A DNA stretch of 64,000 nucleotides from Bradyrhizobium sp. in8p8 (GTDB taxonomy: Bacteria; Pseudomonadota; Alphaproteobacteria; Rhizobiales; Xanthobacteraceae). A program made the translations under genes and the position numbers. Positions 37,952 to 47,029 of the stretch are shown here, piece by piece. Location: positions 1-64,000 of the forward strand of contig NZ_AUGD01000018.1 of the NCBI RefSeq assembly GCF_000426845.1. The letters run 5' to 3'. The notes under the pieces are model-generated. The model ran no database searches. It was not told where the DNA came from and saw only the letters and a list, made by a program, of their open reading frames with translations. The stretch's first letter is position 1; every line of letters begins with the position of its first letter.

Positions 37952-38523
37952 ACTCCTCAGGTGCAGCGAAACCTTTTTCGCAAGGGACCGCGTGAATCAA
38001 CCGAGCCGGCGCGGGGGGCAGGGTTGCGCGGGACGGAGGGGTCGCAGGGCGGAAGGATCAAGGGCGTCGCATCCATTAGTCGTGGGATCGCCGCAACTGA
38101 GGGCTGCCTGGCCTTTGACCTTGTCCGCAGGCCGCGTGGAGACCGCCTCCTGTTCCCCACTGCGAGCGAAGCAAAGCGATCCAGAGTCTCTTCGAGGAGG
38201 GATCCTGGATTGCTTCGTCGCAAGCGCTGGCAATGACAACGTGGCGATAGTGGGGACCACAAACCGCGCGCATATCCCGGGGCGCGGTGCAGCGCTCCCG
38301 GCGATACGAAGAGCCGTTCGGTCCGATGCGACCCGGCCACAAGCGCCTAGCGCGCTCGCGTTCGCATCGCACGATTGTGGCCAGATCGCATCGATCCAGC
38401 AAAAAATCCTCTGTCGACGGCCCTCCGCCGCACCTTGATGAATCAACCCCGGTTGGTCCATAAGCGGCGTCCCGCGGCCGGTGGTTCGCCCTGCGCAGCG
38501 TGCTTTGATAGAGGGAATCTCGC
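37952..38523. other. Intergenic region between amidase and tex
   Basis: About 570 bases between divergent genes. It holds a palindromic repeat at 38161-38238 and otherwise nothing recognised; frames on both strands lack any recognisable protein. Confidence 0.45.
38161..38238. repeat. Dispersed palindromic repeat, copy 1 of the 'tgcgagcg...caatgac' family
   Basis: The left end tgcgagcgaagcaaagcgat and the centre atccagagtc pair with ggatcctggattgcttcgtcgcaa and caatgac at the right end. The same family occurs at 40932-41019. Copies bracket the tex gene at about 360 bases upstream and 70 bases downstream. Likely a Bradyrhizobium-type intergenic repeat, not a gene. Confidence 0.65.
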
Positions 38524-40860
38524 GTGGCCAGCATCAACCAGAAAATTGCGCAGGAGCTTGGGGTTCGCGCCGAACAGGTCGAGGCGGCAGTGACGCTGCT
38601 CGACGGCGGTGCCACCGTTCCCTTCATCGCCAGGTACCGCAAGGAAGCCACCGGTGCGCTCGACGACGCGCAATTGCGTACCCTGGAGGAGCGCTTGGTG
38701 TACCTGCGCGAGCTTGAGGACCGCCGCAAGGCCATCCTCGAATCGGTTCGCGAGCAGGGCAAGCTCGATGCCGCCCTCGAAGCGACGATCATGGCCGCCG
38801 ACAGCAAGGCCCGCCTCGAAGATATTTATCTGCCGTTCAAGCCGAAGCGCCGCACCAAGGCGGAGATCGCCAAGGAGGCCGGCCTCGAGCCGCTCGCCAA
38901 TCAGCTGCTGGCGGAACCCGCGAACGATCCCAAGGTCGTGGCCGAAGGCTTCGTCAATGCCGAGAAGGGCGTTGCGGATGCGGCCGCCGCGCTGGACGGC
39001 GCCCGCGCCATTCTGGTCGAGCGCTTCGACGAGGACGCCGACCTGATCGGCGCCCTTCGCGAGGAGATGTGGACCAACGCGCGTATGGCCTCCAAGGTAC
39101 GCGACGGCAAGAAGACCGAAGGCGAGAAGTTCGCCGACTATTTCGATTTCTCCGAGCCGCTGACCAAGCTGCCCTCGCATCGCATCCTCGCCATGTTCCG
39201 CGGCGAGAAGGAGGAAATCCTCGATCTGCAAATTCAGGCCGAGGCCGAGGCGCCGCCGCCGGGCGTGCCAAGCGCTTATGAGCTGAAGATCATGAAGAGG
39301 TTCGGCATCGCCGATCTCAAGCGGCCCGGCGACCGCTGGCTGATCGACACCGTGCGCTGGGCCTGGCGTACCAAGATCCAGGTGCATCTCAACATCGACC
39401 TGCGCATGCGGTTGTGGAATTCGGCCGAGACCGAGGCCGTGCGGGTGTTCGCCTCCAATCTGCGCGACCTGCTGCTGGCGGCGCCGGCGGGCACCCGTGT
39501 CACCATGGGGCTCGATCCCGGCTACCGCACCGGTGTGAAGGTCGCGGTCGTGGACGCCACCGGCAAGGTGGTCGACACCACTGCGATCTATCCGCACGAG
39601 CCGCAGAGGCAGTGGAACGAGTCGCTGGCGACGCTCGGCAGGCTCGCGCTGAAGCATCGCGTCGAGCTGATCGCGATCGGCAATGGCACGGCTTCGCGCG
39701 AGACCGATAAGCTCGCGACCGAGCTGGTCAAGGGTCTCCCCGAGCTGAAGATGAACAAGATCGTGGTGTCGGAAGCCGGTGCGTCGGTCTATTCGGCCTC
39801 GGCCTTCGCCTCGGAAGAGCTGCCGGGACTCGATGTCACCCTGCGCGGCGCGGTGTCGATCGCGCGTCGTCTCCAGGATCCGCTCGCCGAGCTCGTCAAG
39901 ATCGAGCCCAAGGCGATCGGCGTCGGCCAGTACCAGCACGATCTCGGCCAGGCCAAGCTCGCAAAATCGCTCGACGCCGTAGTCGAAGACTGCGTGAACG
40001 CGGTCGGCGTCGACGTCAACACCGCCTCGGCATCGCTGCTGGCGCGCGTGTCGGGCGTCGGCGCGGGTCTTGCGCAGAGCATCGTGGCGCACCGCGACGC
40101 CAACGGTCCGTTCAAGTCGCGCAAGGCGCTCAAGGACGTGCCGCGGCTCGGGCCAAAGGCGTTCGAGCAGTGCGCGGGCTTTTTGCGTATCCTGGGTGGC
40201 GAGGATCCGCTCGACGCCTCCGGGGTGCATCCGGAGGCCTATCCGGTGGTGCGCCGGATACTGGCGGCGACCAAGAGCGACATCAAGGCTCTGATCGGCA
40301 ACAGCGAGATCGTGCGCACCTTGAAGCCGAAGGATTTCGTCGACGAGACTTTTGGTCTGCCGACCGTCACCGACATCCTGCGCGAGCTCGAAAAGCCCGG
40401 TCGCGACCCGCGCCCGGCGTTCAAGGCCGCGGTGTTCAAGGAAGGCGTCGAGGAGATCAAGGATCTCAAGAAGGGCATGATCCTCGAGGGTACCGTGACC
40501 AACGTCGCCGCGTTCGGCGCCTTCGTCGACATCGGCGTGCATCAGGACGGCCTCGTGCACATCTCGGCGATGTCCAAGAACTACATCAAGGATCCGCGCG
40601 AGGTGGTGAAGCCCGGCGACATCGTCAGGGTGAAGGTGCTGGACTTCGAGGTCGCGCGCAAGCGCATCTCGCTCACGCTGCGGCTCGACGACGAGGTCGG
40701 TGCCAAGAAGGAGGCACCCGGCATGCAGCGCGACAACAATTCACGCAATCCCGCCCGCATGACCTCCTCGCCACCCCGCAAGCAGGAGCCGGCCGGCGGC
40801 GGCGCCCTTGCAGAGGCGCTGCGCCGCGCGGCCGAGAAGAGCGGCGGCAAGCGGGCGTGA
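38524..40860 (+). CDS. tex: Tex-like transcription accessory RNA-binding protein
   Basis: 778 residues, the usual length for Tex, from a GTG at 38524. N-terminal Tex domain ASINQKIAQELGVRAEQVEA with VPFIARYRKEATGALDD; YqgF/RNase H-like domain with MGLDPGYRTGVKVAVVD; helix-hairpin-helix repeats in VDVNTASASLLARVSGVG and LKDVPRLGPKAFEQCAGF; and a C-terminal S1 RNA-binding domain with GTVTNVAAFGAFVDIGVHQD. A cytoplasmic protein found in most bacteria. It binds RNA and the transcription machinery. Appears monocistronic between two repeat copies. Confidence 0.96.
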   Translation: MASINQKIAQELGVRAEQVEAAVTLLDGGATVPFIARYRKEATGALDDAQLRTLEERLVYLRELEDRRKAILESVREQGKLDAALEATIMAADSKARLEDIYLPFKPKRRTKAEIAKEAGLEPLANQLLAEPANDPKVVAEGFVNAEKGVADAAAALDGARAILVERFDEDADLIGALREEMWTNARMASKVRDGKKTEGEKFADYFDFSEPLTKLPSHRILAMFRGEKEEILDLQIQAEAEAPPPGVPSAYELKIMKRFGIADLKRPGDRWLIDTVRWAWRTKIQVHLNIDLRMRLWNSAETEAVRVFASNLRDLLLAAPAGTRVTMGLDPGYRTGVKVAVVDATGKVVDTTAIYPHEPQRQWNESLATLGRLALKHRVELIAIGNGTASRETDKLATELVKGLPELKMNKIVVSEAGASVYSASAFASEELPGLDVTLRGAVSIARRLQDPLAELVKIEPKAIGVGQYQHDLGQAKLAKSLDAVVEDCVNAVGVDVNTASASLLARVSGVGAGLAQSIVAHRDANGPFKSRKALKDVPRLGPKAFEQCAGFLRILGGEDPLDASGVHPEAYPVVRRILAATKSDIKALIGNSEIVRTLKPKDFVDETFGLPTVTDILRELEKPGRDPRPAFKAAVFKEGVEEIKDLKKGMILEGTVTNVAAFGAFVDIGVHQDGLVHISAMSKNYIKDPREVVKPGDIVRVKVLDFEVARKRISLTLRLDDEVGAKKEAPGMQRDNNSRNPARMTSSPPRKQEPAGGGALAEALRRAAEKSGGKRA

Positions 40861-40931
40861 GCTCCCCCATCTCTCTGTCCGCTCTCGCGGGGAGAGGTGA
40901 CTGTTGGGCCTATGGAGAGCTCTCTCCACAT

Positions 40932-41019
40932 CGTCATGCGAGCGCAGCGATGCATATCCAGAATGCTTCGCCCGAAAGACTCTGGATTGCTATGTCGCAA
41001 GAGCTCCTTGCAATGACGG
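40932..41019. repeat. Dispersed palindromic repeat, copy 2 of the 'tgcgagcg...caatgac' family
   Basis: Shares cgtcatgcgagcgcagcgat, atccaga, tctggattgct, gtcgcaagagct and gcaatgacggg with the known family and with copy 1 at 38161-38238. A partial second element (ctctcgcggggagaggtgac) precedes it at about 40885. It separates tex from the convergent LuxR-type gene. Confidence 0.65.
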
Positions 41020-41035
41020 GAGAGAGGAGCTTCGC

Positions 41036-41407
41036 TTACAGCTCGATCACGCCGCGGCGCGCCGCGTGCGTGACCGCATCGGTGCGGCCGGTGGCATCGA
41101 GCTTGTCGAGCAGCGAGGCGACGTGGAATTTCACCGTGTGCACGGAGATGCCGAGCTGGCGGGCGATCATCTTGTTGGAGGCTCCTTCCGCCATCAGCGC
41201 CAGCACGTCGAGCTCGCGCTGCGTCAGCGCGATGTCCTCAGGCATGATGCGAGGGTCGCGGCCGACGATCGCCGCGGCCGCCTGCTCGCCCGGCGCGGCG
41301 AGGCGAAGTCCGGCGATATTACCGAGCAGGGCGGCCAGGCGGTCGGCCAAAGCTGGATCGTCTATCTCCAGGGACAGCACGATCTCAGGCGACGTGTCCT
41401 CGCTCAC
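41036..41407 (-). CDS. Short LuxR-type helix-turn-helix protein with a degenerate receiver
   Basis: 123 residues. The C-terminal half is a complete LuxR/FixJ-type DNA-binding domain: LTQRELDVLALMAEGASNKM, then IARQLGISVHTVKFHVASLL. The N-terminal 60 residues (EIVLSLEIDDPALADRLAAL) are too short for a receiver domain. They resemble only its first part, without the phosphorylatable Asp context, so the protein is a truncated response regulator or a stand-alone domain. It overlaps the upstream degenerate HtrA gene by four bases and is therefore translationally coupled to it. It could be controlled by, or sense through, that partner. Confidence 0.8.
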   Translation of the reverse strand: MSEDTSPEIVLSLEIDDPALADRLAALLGNIAGLRLAAPGEQAAAAIVGRDPRIMPEDIALTQRELDVLALMAEGASNKMIARQLGISVHTVKFHVASLLDKLDATGRTDAVTHAARRGVIEL

Positions 41408-42270
41408 GCCTCCGGCCTCTCGCCGACCGTGACCTTGAAGCCGACCGGCTCGCCGCCGCGGAGCGCGGCGACATCGACCACGGCGCCGACGCTTGAAGGT
41501 CCAAGCGTGCCGGCTAGCGCGCGCACGCCGGAGAGCTTCTGGTCGTTGACCGCCACGATCACGTCACCCTGGCGGATGCCGGCCGCAGCCGAAGGTCCGG
41601 CCGTGTCGACATTCATCACCATGGCGCCGATGCCGTCCTCGAGCCGCACCGGCTGGAGCCCAAGGCCGAGATAACCCCGCGCGATGCGACCCCGGGTTTC
41701 GAGCTGCGTTGCGACCCGCTCAATCGTCGCGGTCGGGATCACCAGAACCCGACGCGGCCCGAGCACGACCATGCCGTAGGCTTCACCCGTTGCATCGAGC
41801 GCGAGCCCGCCCTGCTGGCTCTCGCGCAGGCGCACGTCGAGCTCGATCCGCGCATCGATGTCGCCGCCGCGCAGGGAGCGCCAGCTCTTGCCAGACGCCG
41901 AGACCATCCCGAGCGCGGCGCTCGGCGTGTCGCGATTGGTGGCCACCACAACCGACAGGGCGCCCAGCGGCGGCACAGTCGCCGTCAGCCTGACCGGCGC
42001 GGTGGCGGCATCGACGCGCAGCAGCGCGATATCGGTCGTATGGTCGCGGCCGGCAATCGTGGCGGTCGCTCGGCCGCCGTCGGCAAGGCCGATCCCCACC
42101 TCCCCCTCGTCGGCCAGCGTCTCGTCGGCCGTAACGATGAGGCCGGGCTTCCAGGCGAAGCCGGTGGCGTAGGAGCGATGGGAGTGCACGGAGACGACGG
42201 ACGGCGCGGTGCGCCCCACAATATCCGCGAGCGCGGACGACAGCGAAGTCAGAGCGGTTGGGTCGGTCAT
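41404..42270 (-). CDS. HtrA/S1C-type protease homologue with a degenerate catalytic triad, plus PDZ domain
   Basis: 288 residues with no signal peptide. The trypsin-like part (about 10-185) keeps the fold markers: PSVVSVHS, SYATGFAWKPGLIVTADETL, TTDIALLRVD and QQGGLALDATGEAYGMVVL. The catalytic residues are gone: the His of TNxHV is Glu50 (TADET), and the Ser of NSGGP is Gln153 (QQGGL). The Asp80 in TTDIALL remains. The C-terminal PDZ domain (YLGLGLQPVRLEDGIGAMVM to AGIRQGDVIVAVNDQ) is intact. It thus probably binds peptides or protein tails without cleaving them. The next gene, a LuxR-type DNA-binding protein, overlaps by four bases, suggesting a sensor/regulator couple. Inference only. Confidence 0.8.
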   Translation of the reverse strand: MTDPTALTSLSSALADIVGRTAPSVVSVHSHRSYATGFAWKPGLIVTADETLADEGEVGIGLADGGRATATIAGRDHTTDIALLRVDAATAPVRLTATVPPLGALSVVVATNRDTPSAALGMVSASGKSWRSLRGGDIDARIELDVRLRESQQGGLALDATGEAYGMVVLGPRRVLVIPTATIERVATQLETRGRIARGYLGLGLQPVRLEDGIGAMVMNVDTAGPSAAAGIRQGDVIVAVNDQKLSGVRALAGTLGPSSVGAVVDVAALRGGEPVGFKVTVGERPEA

Positions 42271-42462
42271 GGCAGGCTCCTGTAGCTGTTCTCAATCTGG
42301 GGTGCCGCGATCGTTTGCGAAACTGGCCGGGTGGCCAGGACGCAGGCAGCGCCTGCGCAGGACGCGGCCGACGAACATGTGATTGGGAGCCGCTCACGGC
42401 AACGTGTAGCAATCGCCCGACATTGCGCCGCACCGCTTCAACCTTTTCAGCGAGCCCTGACG

Positions 42463-43428
42463 ATGACCGTCGACCTCACCCGCCGCACCCTGTTGCAGCT
42501 TGCCGGCGCGACCTCGCTTGCGATGGCAGCCGCAGCTGCGGCGCGCGCCGAGGGTGATCGGCAAGGCGGCGGGCCGACCTATGCCAGTCGCACGCCGATG
42601 CGGATCGGCATGGTGACGCTACGGGTGAAGAATCTCGACGAGGTCACAGACTACTACCGCGACGTGATCGGTCTCAGCGTCATGGAGCGCTCGGGCACCG
42701 CCGCGAAGCTCGGAACGGCTGGCATCACGCTGCTGGTGCTGGAGGCCCGCCCCAGTGCTGCAATCGAGCCTCGCAATGCCGCCGGCCTCTACCACACTGC
42801 CTTCCTGATGCCGACACGCAAGGACCTCGCTCGCTGGCTGGTCGCGGCCGCCACGCACCGCGTGCCGCTGACGGGCTTTGCCGATCATCTCGTCTCCGAA
42901 TCCGTCTATCTCGACGACCCCGAAGGCAACGGCATCGAGATCTATGCCGATCGCGATCCCTCCCTATGGCAGTGGAGCGAGGGCAGCGTGAAGATGGCGA
43001 CGGACGAGCTCGACATCCCCGATTTGCTGTCGCTGACCAACACGCGGGTGCCCGACTATGCCAAGGCGCCGGACGGTCTGCGCATCGGCCACATGCATCT
43101 GCGCGTCGGCGATCTCGCCGAGGCCCAGAGATTCTATCATGGTGTGATCGGGCTCGATCCGACCCGCAGCCGCGCCGGCGCCGCATTCCTGTCGTCGGGC
43201 CGCTATCACCATCATCTGGGCCTGAACGTCTGGCAGAGCCAGGGTGCCGGCCGGCGCGACCATCAGGCGACGGGCCTCGCCTGGTTCTCGCTGGTGATGG
43301 CAAGGCAGGAACTGCTCGCCGCGCAGGAAGAGCGGTTGCGCCAGAGTGGTGCGCAGGTCACGGGGCTCGCGGATGGCTTTGAGGCGGTCGATCCCTGGGG
43401 CACGCGGGTCCGGTTGCTCAGGACGTGA
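42463..43428 (+). CDS. Tat-exported VOC-family protein (catechol 2,3-dioxygenase/CatE type)
   Basis: 321 residues from ATG 42463. TRRTLLQL and AAAAAARAEG form a twin-arginine signal, unusual because this family is normally cytoplasmic. Two VOC domains follow: the first from GMVTLRVKNLDEVTDYYRDV to DDPEGNGIEIYADRDPS, the second from GHMHLRVGDLAEAQRFYHGV to DPWGTRVRLL. The CatE-like pattern is clear (YHTAFLMPTRKDL, YHHHLGLNVW). The metal ligands are imperfect: the first-domain His is Met (IGMV) and the second-domain terminal Glu is replaced (TRVRL). Function may be ring cleavage, resistance or binding. Confidence 0.8.
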   Translation: MTVDLTRRTLLQLAGATSLAMAAAAAARAEGDRQGGGPTYASRTPMRIGMVTLRVKNLDEVTDYYRDVIGLSVMERSGTAAKLGTAGITLLVLEARPSAAIEPRNAAGLYHTAFLMPTRKDLARWLVAAATHRVPLTGFADHLVSESVYLDDPEGNGIEIYADRDPSLWQWSEGSVKMATDELDIPDLLSLTNTRVPDYAKAPDGLRIGHMHLRVGDLAEAQRFYHGVIGLDPTRSRAGAAFLSSGRYHHHLGLNVWQSQGAGRRDHQATGLAWFSLVMARQELLAAQEERLRQSGAQVTGLADGFEAVDPWGTRVRLLRT

Positions 43429-44578
43429 CAAGTGCGGCCGTTTCAGCTTGCCGCACGTTTGAGGCGGTTTCCTCTTCGGACCAATTCCATCGTCCGCCGC
43501 CGGCGCGCTTGGCCGTGTAAAGGGCACGATCGACCTGCTCCAGAAGCTGAGAGGTTTTGCCTGCGGCCGCCGTCCCGGTGCTGACCAGGATGCCGGCGCT
43601 TGCGCCGATGCGGACTGGAATATCTGTCAGCAGGAACGGCATCGATAGGTCGCGGATGGCTTGGCGCGCCAGTGCGAGCGCTTCGTCGCGGCCGCCAGCC
43701 CCTGCGGCAACGGGCTTCAGCATCATGAACTCGTCTCCGCCGAACCGTGCCGCGAGGCCGCCTTCTCCGACGCACGACGACAATCGCTCCGCCACCTGGC
43801 GGAGCAGATCGTCGCCGGCGTGATGACCATGACGGTCGTTGACCGGTTTGAAGCCGTCGAGATCGATGGCGATGATGGCGAAGTCGCCCTGTGTCTCCGC
43901 CAACGCCTGGAGAAACGCGGCGCGGTTCGGCAGGCCGGTGAGGAAGTCGTGGGTCGCCTGCCGGGCCAAACGATGCTTGGCCTCCAGTCGTTCGACGAAG
44001 GCGGCGCTGAGATGCTTTGAGGCCTCCCGCAAGGTCAGCCAGAAGAACACCAGCATGACTGCGCCGAGCTTGTAGGCGAGCTCGGGGCGGAGCAGGCCGG
44101 CCAAGATGGTCGGCGTCAGCAGGACCGCCGCGGTGGTGAGGATGATCCAGGGACGGATCGCAGCTCGCGAGACCATACCGACGCAGAAGGACATCGAGAG
44201 CCCGAACGCGATCCAGGCGCCGGGCGCGTCGTCGAGCTGGAGCGCCCGATACGACAGCATGCCGAGCGAGAGGCCGAAGGCAGATGCGCCCGCACCGTAA
44301 AGCCGCTCCCAGCGGATCACGTCGGCATCGGTGAATTGCGCGGCGCGCGACTTGTAGCGGAACAGCGAGATGATGCGGGCTGTGGCCGTGATGAATATGA
44401 AGATCGAGATCACGGCGTAGCCGGTGTCCCCGCTCATGACGGCCAACGCCACGGCCCCCGTCACCGAAGTCACGCCGATCGCGAACACCTGCGGCAACGA
44501 CGTGTACAGGAGGTCGACGAGCTCGCGCCTGATGCGCGGATCGGGATGCAGGAACCTGGACAGCATTGTCAGCGGCAT
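43418..44578 (-). CDS. Membrane-anchored diguanylate cyclase (GGDEF)
   Basis: About 386 residues from ATG 44578; a second ATG at 44566 is possible. Five to six hydrophobic segments occupy the N-terminal half (LPQVFAIGVTSVTGAVALAV, AVISIFIFITATARIISLF and others), and the GGDEF domain the C-terminal half. DFLTGLPNRAAFLQAL starts it, IAIDLDGFKPVNDRHGH holds the metal/GTP site, and ARFGGDEFMML is the intact active-site loop. An RxxD inhibitory site is not found ahead of the loop. It makes cyclic-di-GMP at the inner membrane. Its 3' end overlaps the convergent VOC gene by 11 bases. Confidence 0.92.
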   Translation of the reverse strand: MPLTMLSRFLHPDPRIRRELVDLLYTSLPQVFAIGVTSVTGAVALAVMSGDTGYAVISIFIFITATARIISLFRYKSRAAQFTDADVIRWERLYGAGASAFGLSLGMLSYRALQLDDAPGAWIAFGLSMSFCVGMVSRAAIRPWIILTTAAVLLTPTILAGLLRPELAYKLGAVMLVFFWLTLREASKHLSAAFVERLEAKHRLARQATHDFLTGLPNRAAFLQALAETQGDFAIIAIDLDGFKPVNDRHGHHAGDDLLRQVAERLSSCVGEGGLAARFGGDEFMMLKPVAAGAGGRDEALALARQAIRDLSMPFLLTDIPVRIGASAGILVSTGTAAAGKTSQLLEQVDRALYTAKRAGGGRWNWSEEETASNVRQAETAALVTS

Positions 44579-44756
44579 GCCGGCACCATCACTGCATCTT
44601 CCTAACAAGGGGTTGGATGCGAGGCGCGGCACGACGGCTCGATGTGCAACGTCCTTAAGAAGTGGTCAACGCGGAATGCTTGCTGGCGGATTTTCGGCGT
44701 GTTAGCAGCGGCTAATGGCGCCGTGCGCGCCTCGATGCGTGGGAATATTGCCTGCC

Positions 44757-45632
44757 ATGTCCGATTTTCGCGGTGTCTTCCCCTACCTCGTTTCGCCTCT
44801 CGATGCCGACGGCACGGTGCGTACCGAAGTCCTCGGCAGGCTCTGCGACGATCTGGTCGGCGCCGGCGTTCACGGCCTGACGCCGCTTGGTTCGACCGGC
44901 GAGTTTGCCTATCTCAATGCCGCGCAACGCACCGCAATCGTGCAGACCACGATCGAGGCCGCGCAGGGCCGCGTGCCGGTGATCGCAGGCGTTGCCTCCA
45001 CCTCGACGGCAGACGCGGTCGCGCAAGCCAAGGCCTACCAGACGCTCGGTGCCGACGGCATCCTGGCGATCCTGGAAGCGTATTTTCCGCTTCCCGATGC
45101 CCAGGTCGAGTCCTATTTCCGCGCCATTGCGGATGCCGTGGACATCCCCGTCGTCATCTACACCAACCCGCAATTCCAGCGCTCCGACCTGACGCTCGAC
45201 GTCATCGCGCGGCTCGCCGAGCATCCGCGCATCGGCTATATCAAGGACGCCTCGACCAACACCGGCCGGCTGCTCTCGATCATGAACCGCTGCGGCGATT
45301 CTTTGCGCGTGTTTTCGGCCTCGGCTCATATTCCCGCCGCAGTGATGCTGATCGGCGGCCGCGGCTGGATGGCGGGGCCCGCCTGCATCATCCCGCGTCA
45401 GAGCGTTGCGCTCTACGAGCTCTGCAAGGCTGGCCGCTGGGACGAGGCCATGGCATTGCAGCGCGGTCTGTGGCGCATCAACGAAGCCTTCGCGCGTTTC
45501 AATCTGGCCGCCTGCATCAAGGCCGGCCTTTCGGTCCAGGGCTACGACGTCGGCGATCCCGTCCCGCCGCAGGTACCGCTGACGGCCGACGCACGCAAGA
45601 TCGTGGAGGCGGCGTTGCGCGAGCTGGCCTAG
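44757..45632 (+). CDS. Dihydrodipicolinate synthase-family aldolase
   Basis: 291 residues from ATG 44757. A DapA-like TIM barrel: GVFPYLVSPLDADGTVRTEV, THR/SER loop PLGSTGEFAYLN, Tyr135 in VVIYTNPQ and the Schiff-base Lys163 in GYIKDAST. The pattern is that of the wider N-acetylneuraminate lyase/DHDPS family, not clearly DapA itself, which would usually sit elsewhere. Catalyses aldol-type cleavage or condensation of pyruvate with an aldehyde, substrate unknown. A 165-base gap separates it from the HtrA gene downstream. Confidence 0.85.
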   Translation: MSDFRGVFPYLVSPLDADGTVRTEVLGRLCDDLVGAGVHGLTPLGSTGEFAYLNAAQRTAIVQTTIEAAQGRVPVIAGVASTSTADAVAQAKAYQTLGADGILAILEAYFPLPDAQVESYFRAIADAVDIPVVIYTNPQFQRSDLTLDVIARLAEHPRIGYIKDASTNTGRLLSIMNRCGDSLRVFSASAHIPAAVMLIGGRGWMAGPACIIPRQSVALYELCKAGRWDEAMALQRGLWRINEAFARFNLAACIKAGLSVQGYDVGDPVPPQVPLTADARKIVEAALRELA

Positions 45633-45798
45633 CTGGTTGGCACGCGGCAATTTGCCCCGGCACCCCTGTCGGACGCAAAATGGCCCTTACCTGAGTGAGA
45701 AACTTCCGTTCGTCTACGACGTTGCTGCGTGAGCGAGTTCTATCGCCCCATGCATGTGCCTCAAGCGTCGTATTCAGCACAAGAGACGGTGATCCCTA

Positions 45799-46905
45799 AT
45801 GAATCGTCGCTATGCGATCGCCGCGGCAGTCTTCGCCGCCCTGCTGCTCGCCGTCACGAGCTCGAAGATCCTGCATGTCCCGATCTCGTATGTCCCATGG
45901 GCGGCTCCAACCGCGCGCGCCGTCGAGCAACGCGGGCCGCTATCCGATGGCGAAAAGGCTACCATCGATATCTTCGAGCGCGTGTCGCCCTCGGTCGTCC
46001 AGGTTGCGGTCCGGTCGGCGGCCAATCCTCTCATGGGCGAGGAAGGGCAGAGCGGCGCCGGCGCTTCCGGCACGGGGTTCGTCTGGGACCGGGACGGGCA
46101 CCTCGTGACGAACAACCACGTCGTGGCCAATAGCAACGAGATTGCGGTGCGCTTCGCGTCGGGAGAGGTGGCCGAGGTCGACCTGGTCGGCAGGGCGCCC
46201 AACTACGATCTCGCGGTGCTGCGGATCCGCAGCGTCCGCCAGCTTCCGGCTCCGATTGCACTCGGCAGTTCGAACGACCTGAAGGTTGGGCAGTCGGCCT
46301 TCGCGATCGGCAATCCCTTTGGGCTGGATCAGTCGATGACCAGCGGCATCATCAGTGCGCTCAAGCGCAGGCTTCCGACCCATGGCGGTCGGGAGATCGC
46401 CAACGTCATCCAGACCGATGCTGCGATCAATCCGGGCAATTCTGGCGGGCCATTGCTGGATTCTGCCGGCCGGCTGATCGGCGTGACCACCGCGATCATC
46501 TCGCCCTCCGGTTCGAACGCCGGCATCGGGTTCGCGGTCCCGGTTGACGTCGTGAACCGGATTGTCCCCGAACTGATCCGCAACGGCCGGGTGCCGACTC
46601 CCGGCATCGGCATCGTGGCCGCCGGCGAGGATGTTTCGACCCGGCTTGGTGTCGAGGGGGTGATCGTGGTGCGGACGGCCCCCGGAAGTCCTGCCGAGCG
46701 GGCGGGCATTCGCGGCGTCAACTTTTCGACTGGAGCGGTCGGAGACGTCATTACCGCCGTCGAAGGCAAGCCGGTGCGGCGCCTCGCCGATCTGACCGAT
46801 GCGCTGGAGCAGGCCGGGGCCGGGAAGACCGTCCGCCTCACCCTCAAGCGGGGCTCCGACACCCGCGACGTGAATGTGGGCATCATCGACATCGAGCGTT
46901 CCTGA
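45799..46905 (+). CDS. Intact HtrA/DegP-type serine protease with PDZ domain
   Basis: 368 residues. An N-terminal hydrophobic segment (IAAAVFAALLLAVT) anchors or exports it to the periplasm. The catalytic triad is complete: His107 (LVTNNHVV), Asp137 (YDLAVLRI) and Ser215 (NPGNSGGPLLD). A single C-terminal PDZ domain runs from about 270 to 365 (GIVAAGEDVSTRLGVEGVIV to VRRLADLTDALEQAGAGKTV). This is the DegS/one-PDZ architecture, common in rhizobia. It degrades or processes misfolded envelope proteins. It contrasts with the degenerate homologue at 41404-42270. Confidence 0.93.
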   Translation: MNRRYAIAAAVFAALLLAVTSSKILHVPISYVPWAAPTARAVEQRGPLSDGEKATIDIFERVSPSVVQVAVRSAANPLMGEEGQSGAGASGTGFVWDRDGHLVTNNHVVANSNEIAVRFASGEVAEVDLVGRAPNYDLAVLRIRSVRQLPAPIALGSSNDLKVGQSAFAIGNPFGLDQSMTSGIISALKRRLPTHGGREIANVIQTDAAINPGNSGGPLLDSAGRLIGVTTAIISPSGSNAGIGFAVPVDVVNRIVPELIRNGRVPTPGIGIVAAGEDVSTRLGVEGVIVVRTAPGSPAERAGIRGVNFSTGAVGDVITAVEGKPVRRLADLTDALEQAGAGKTVRLTLKRGSDTRDVNVGIIDIERS

Positions 46906-47029
46906 CGGGGCGATCTGCGTGGCCTAGGGGCGTGGCACGCAGTGCAGATGTGCCGCGGCTCGGTTGTCTGGCCCGTAAAATCGGCTAAAACCGCCGCGGT
47001 CGTTTTCCGGATTTCGAGGACAGAACGGA

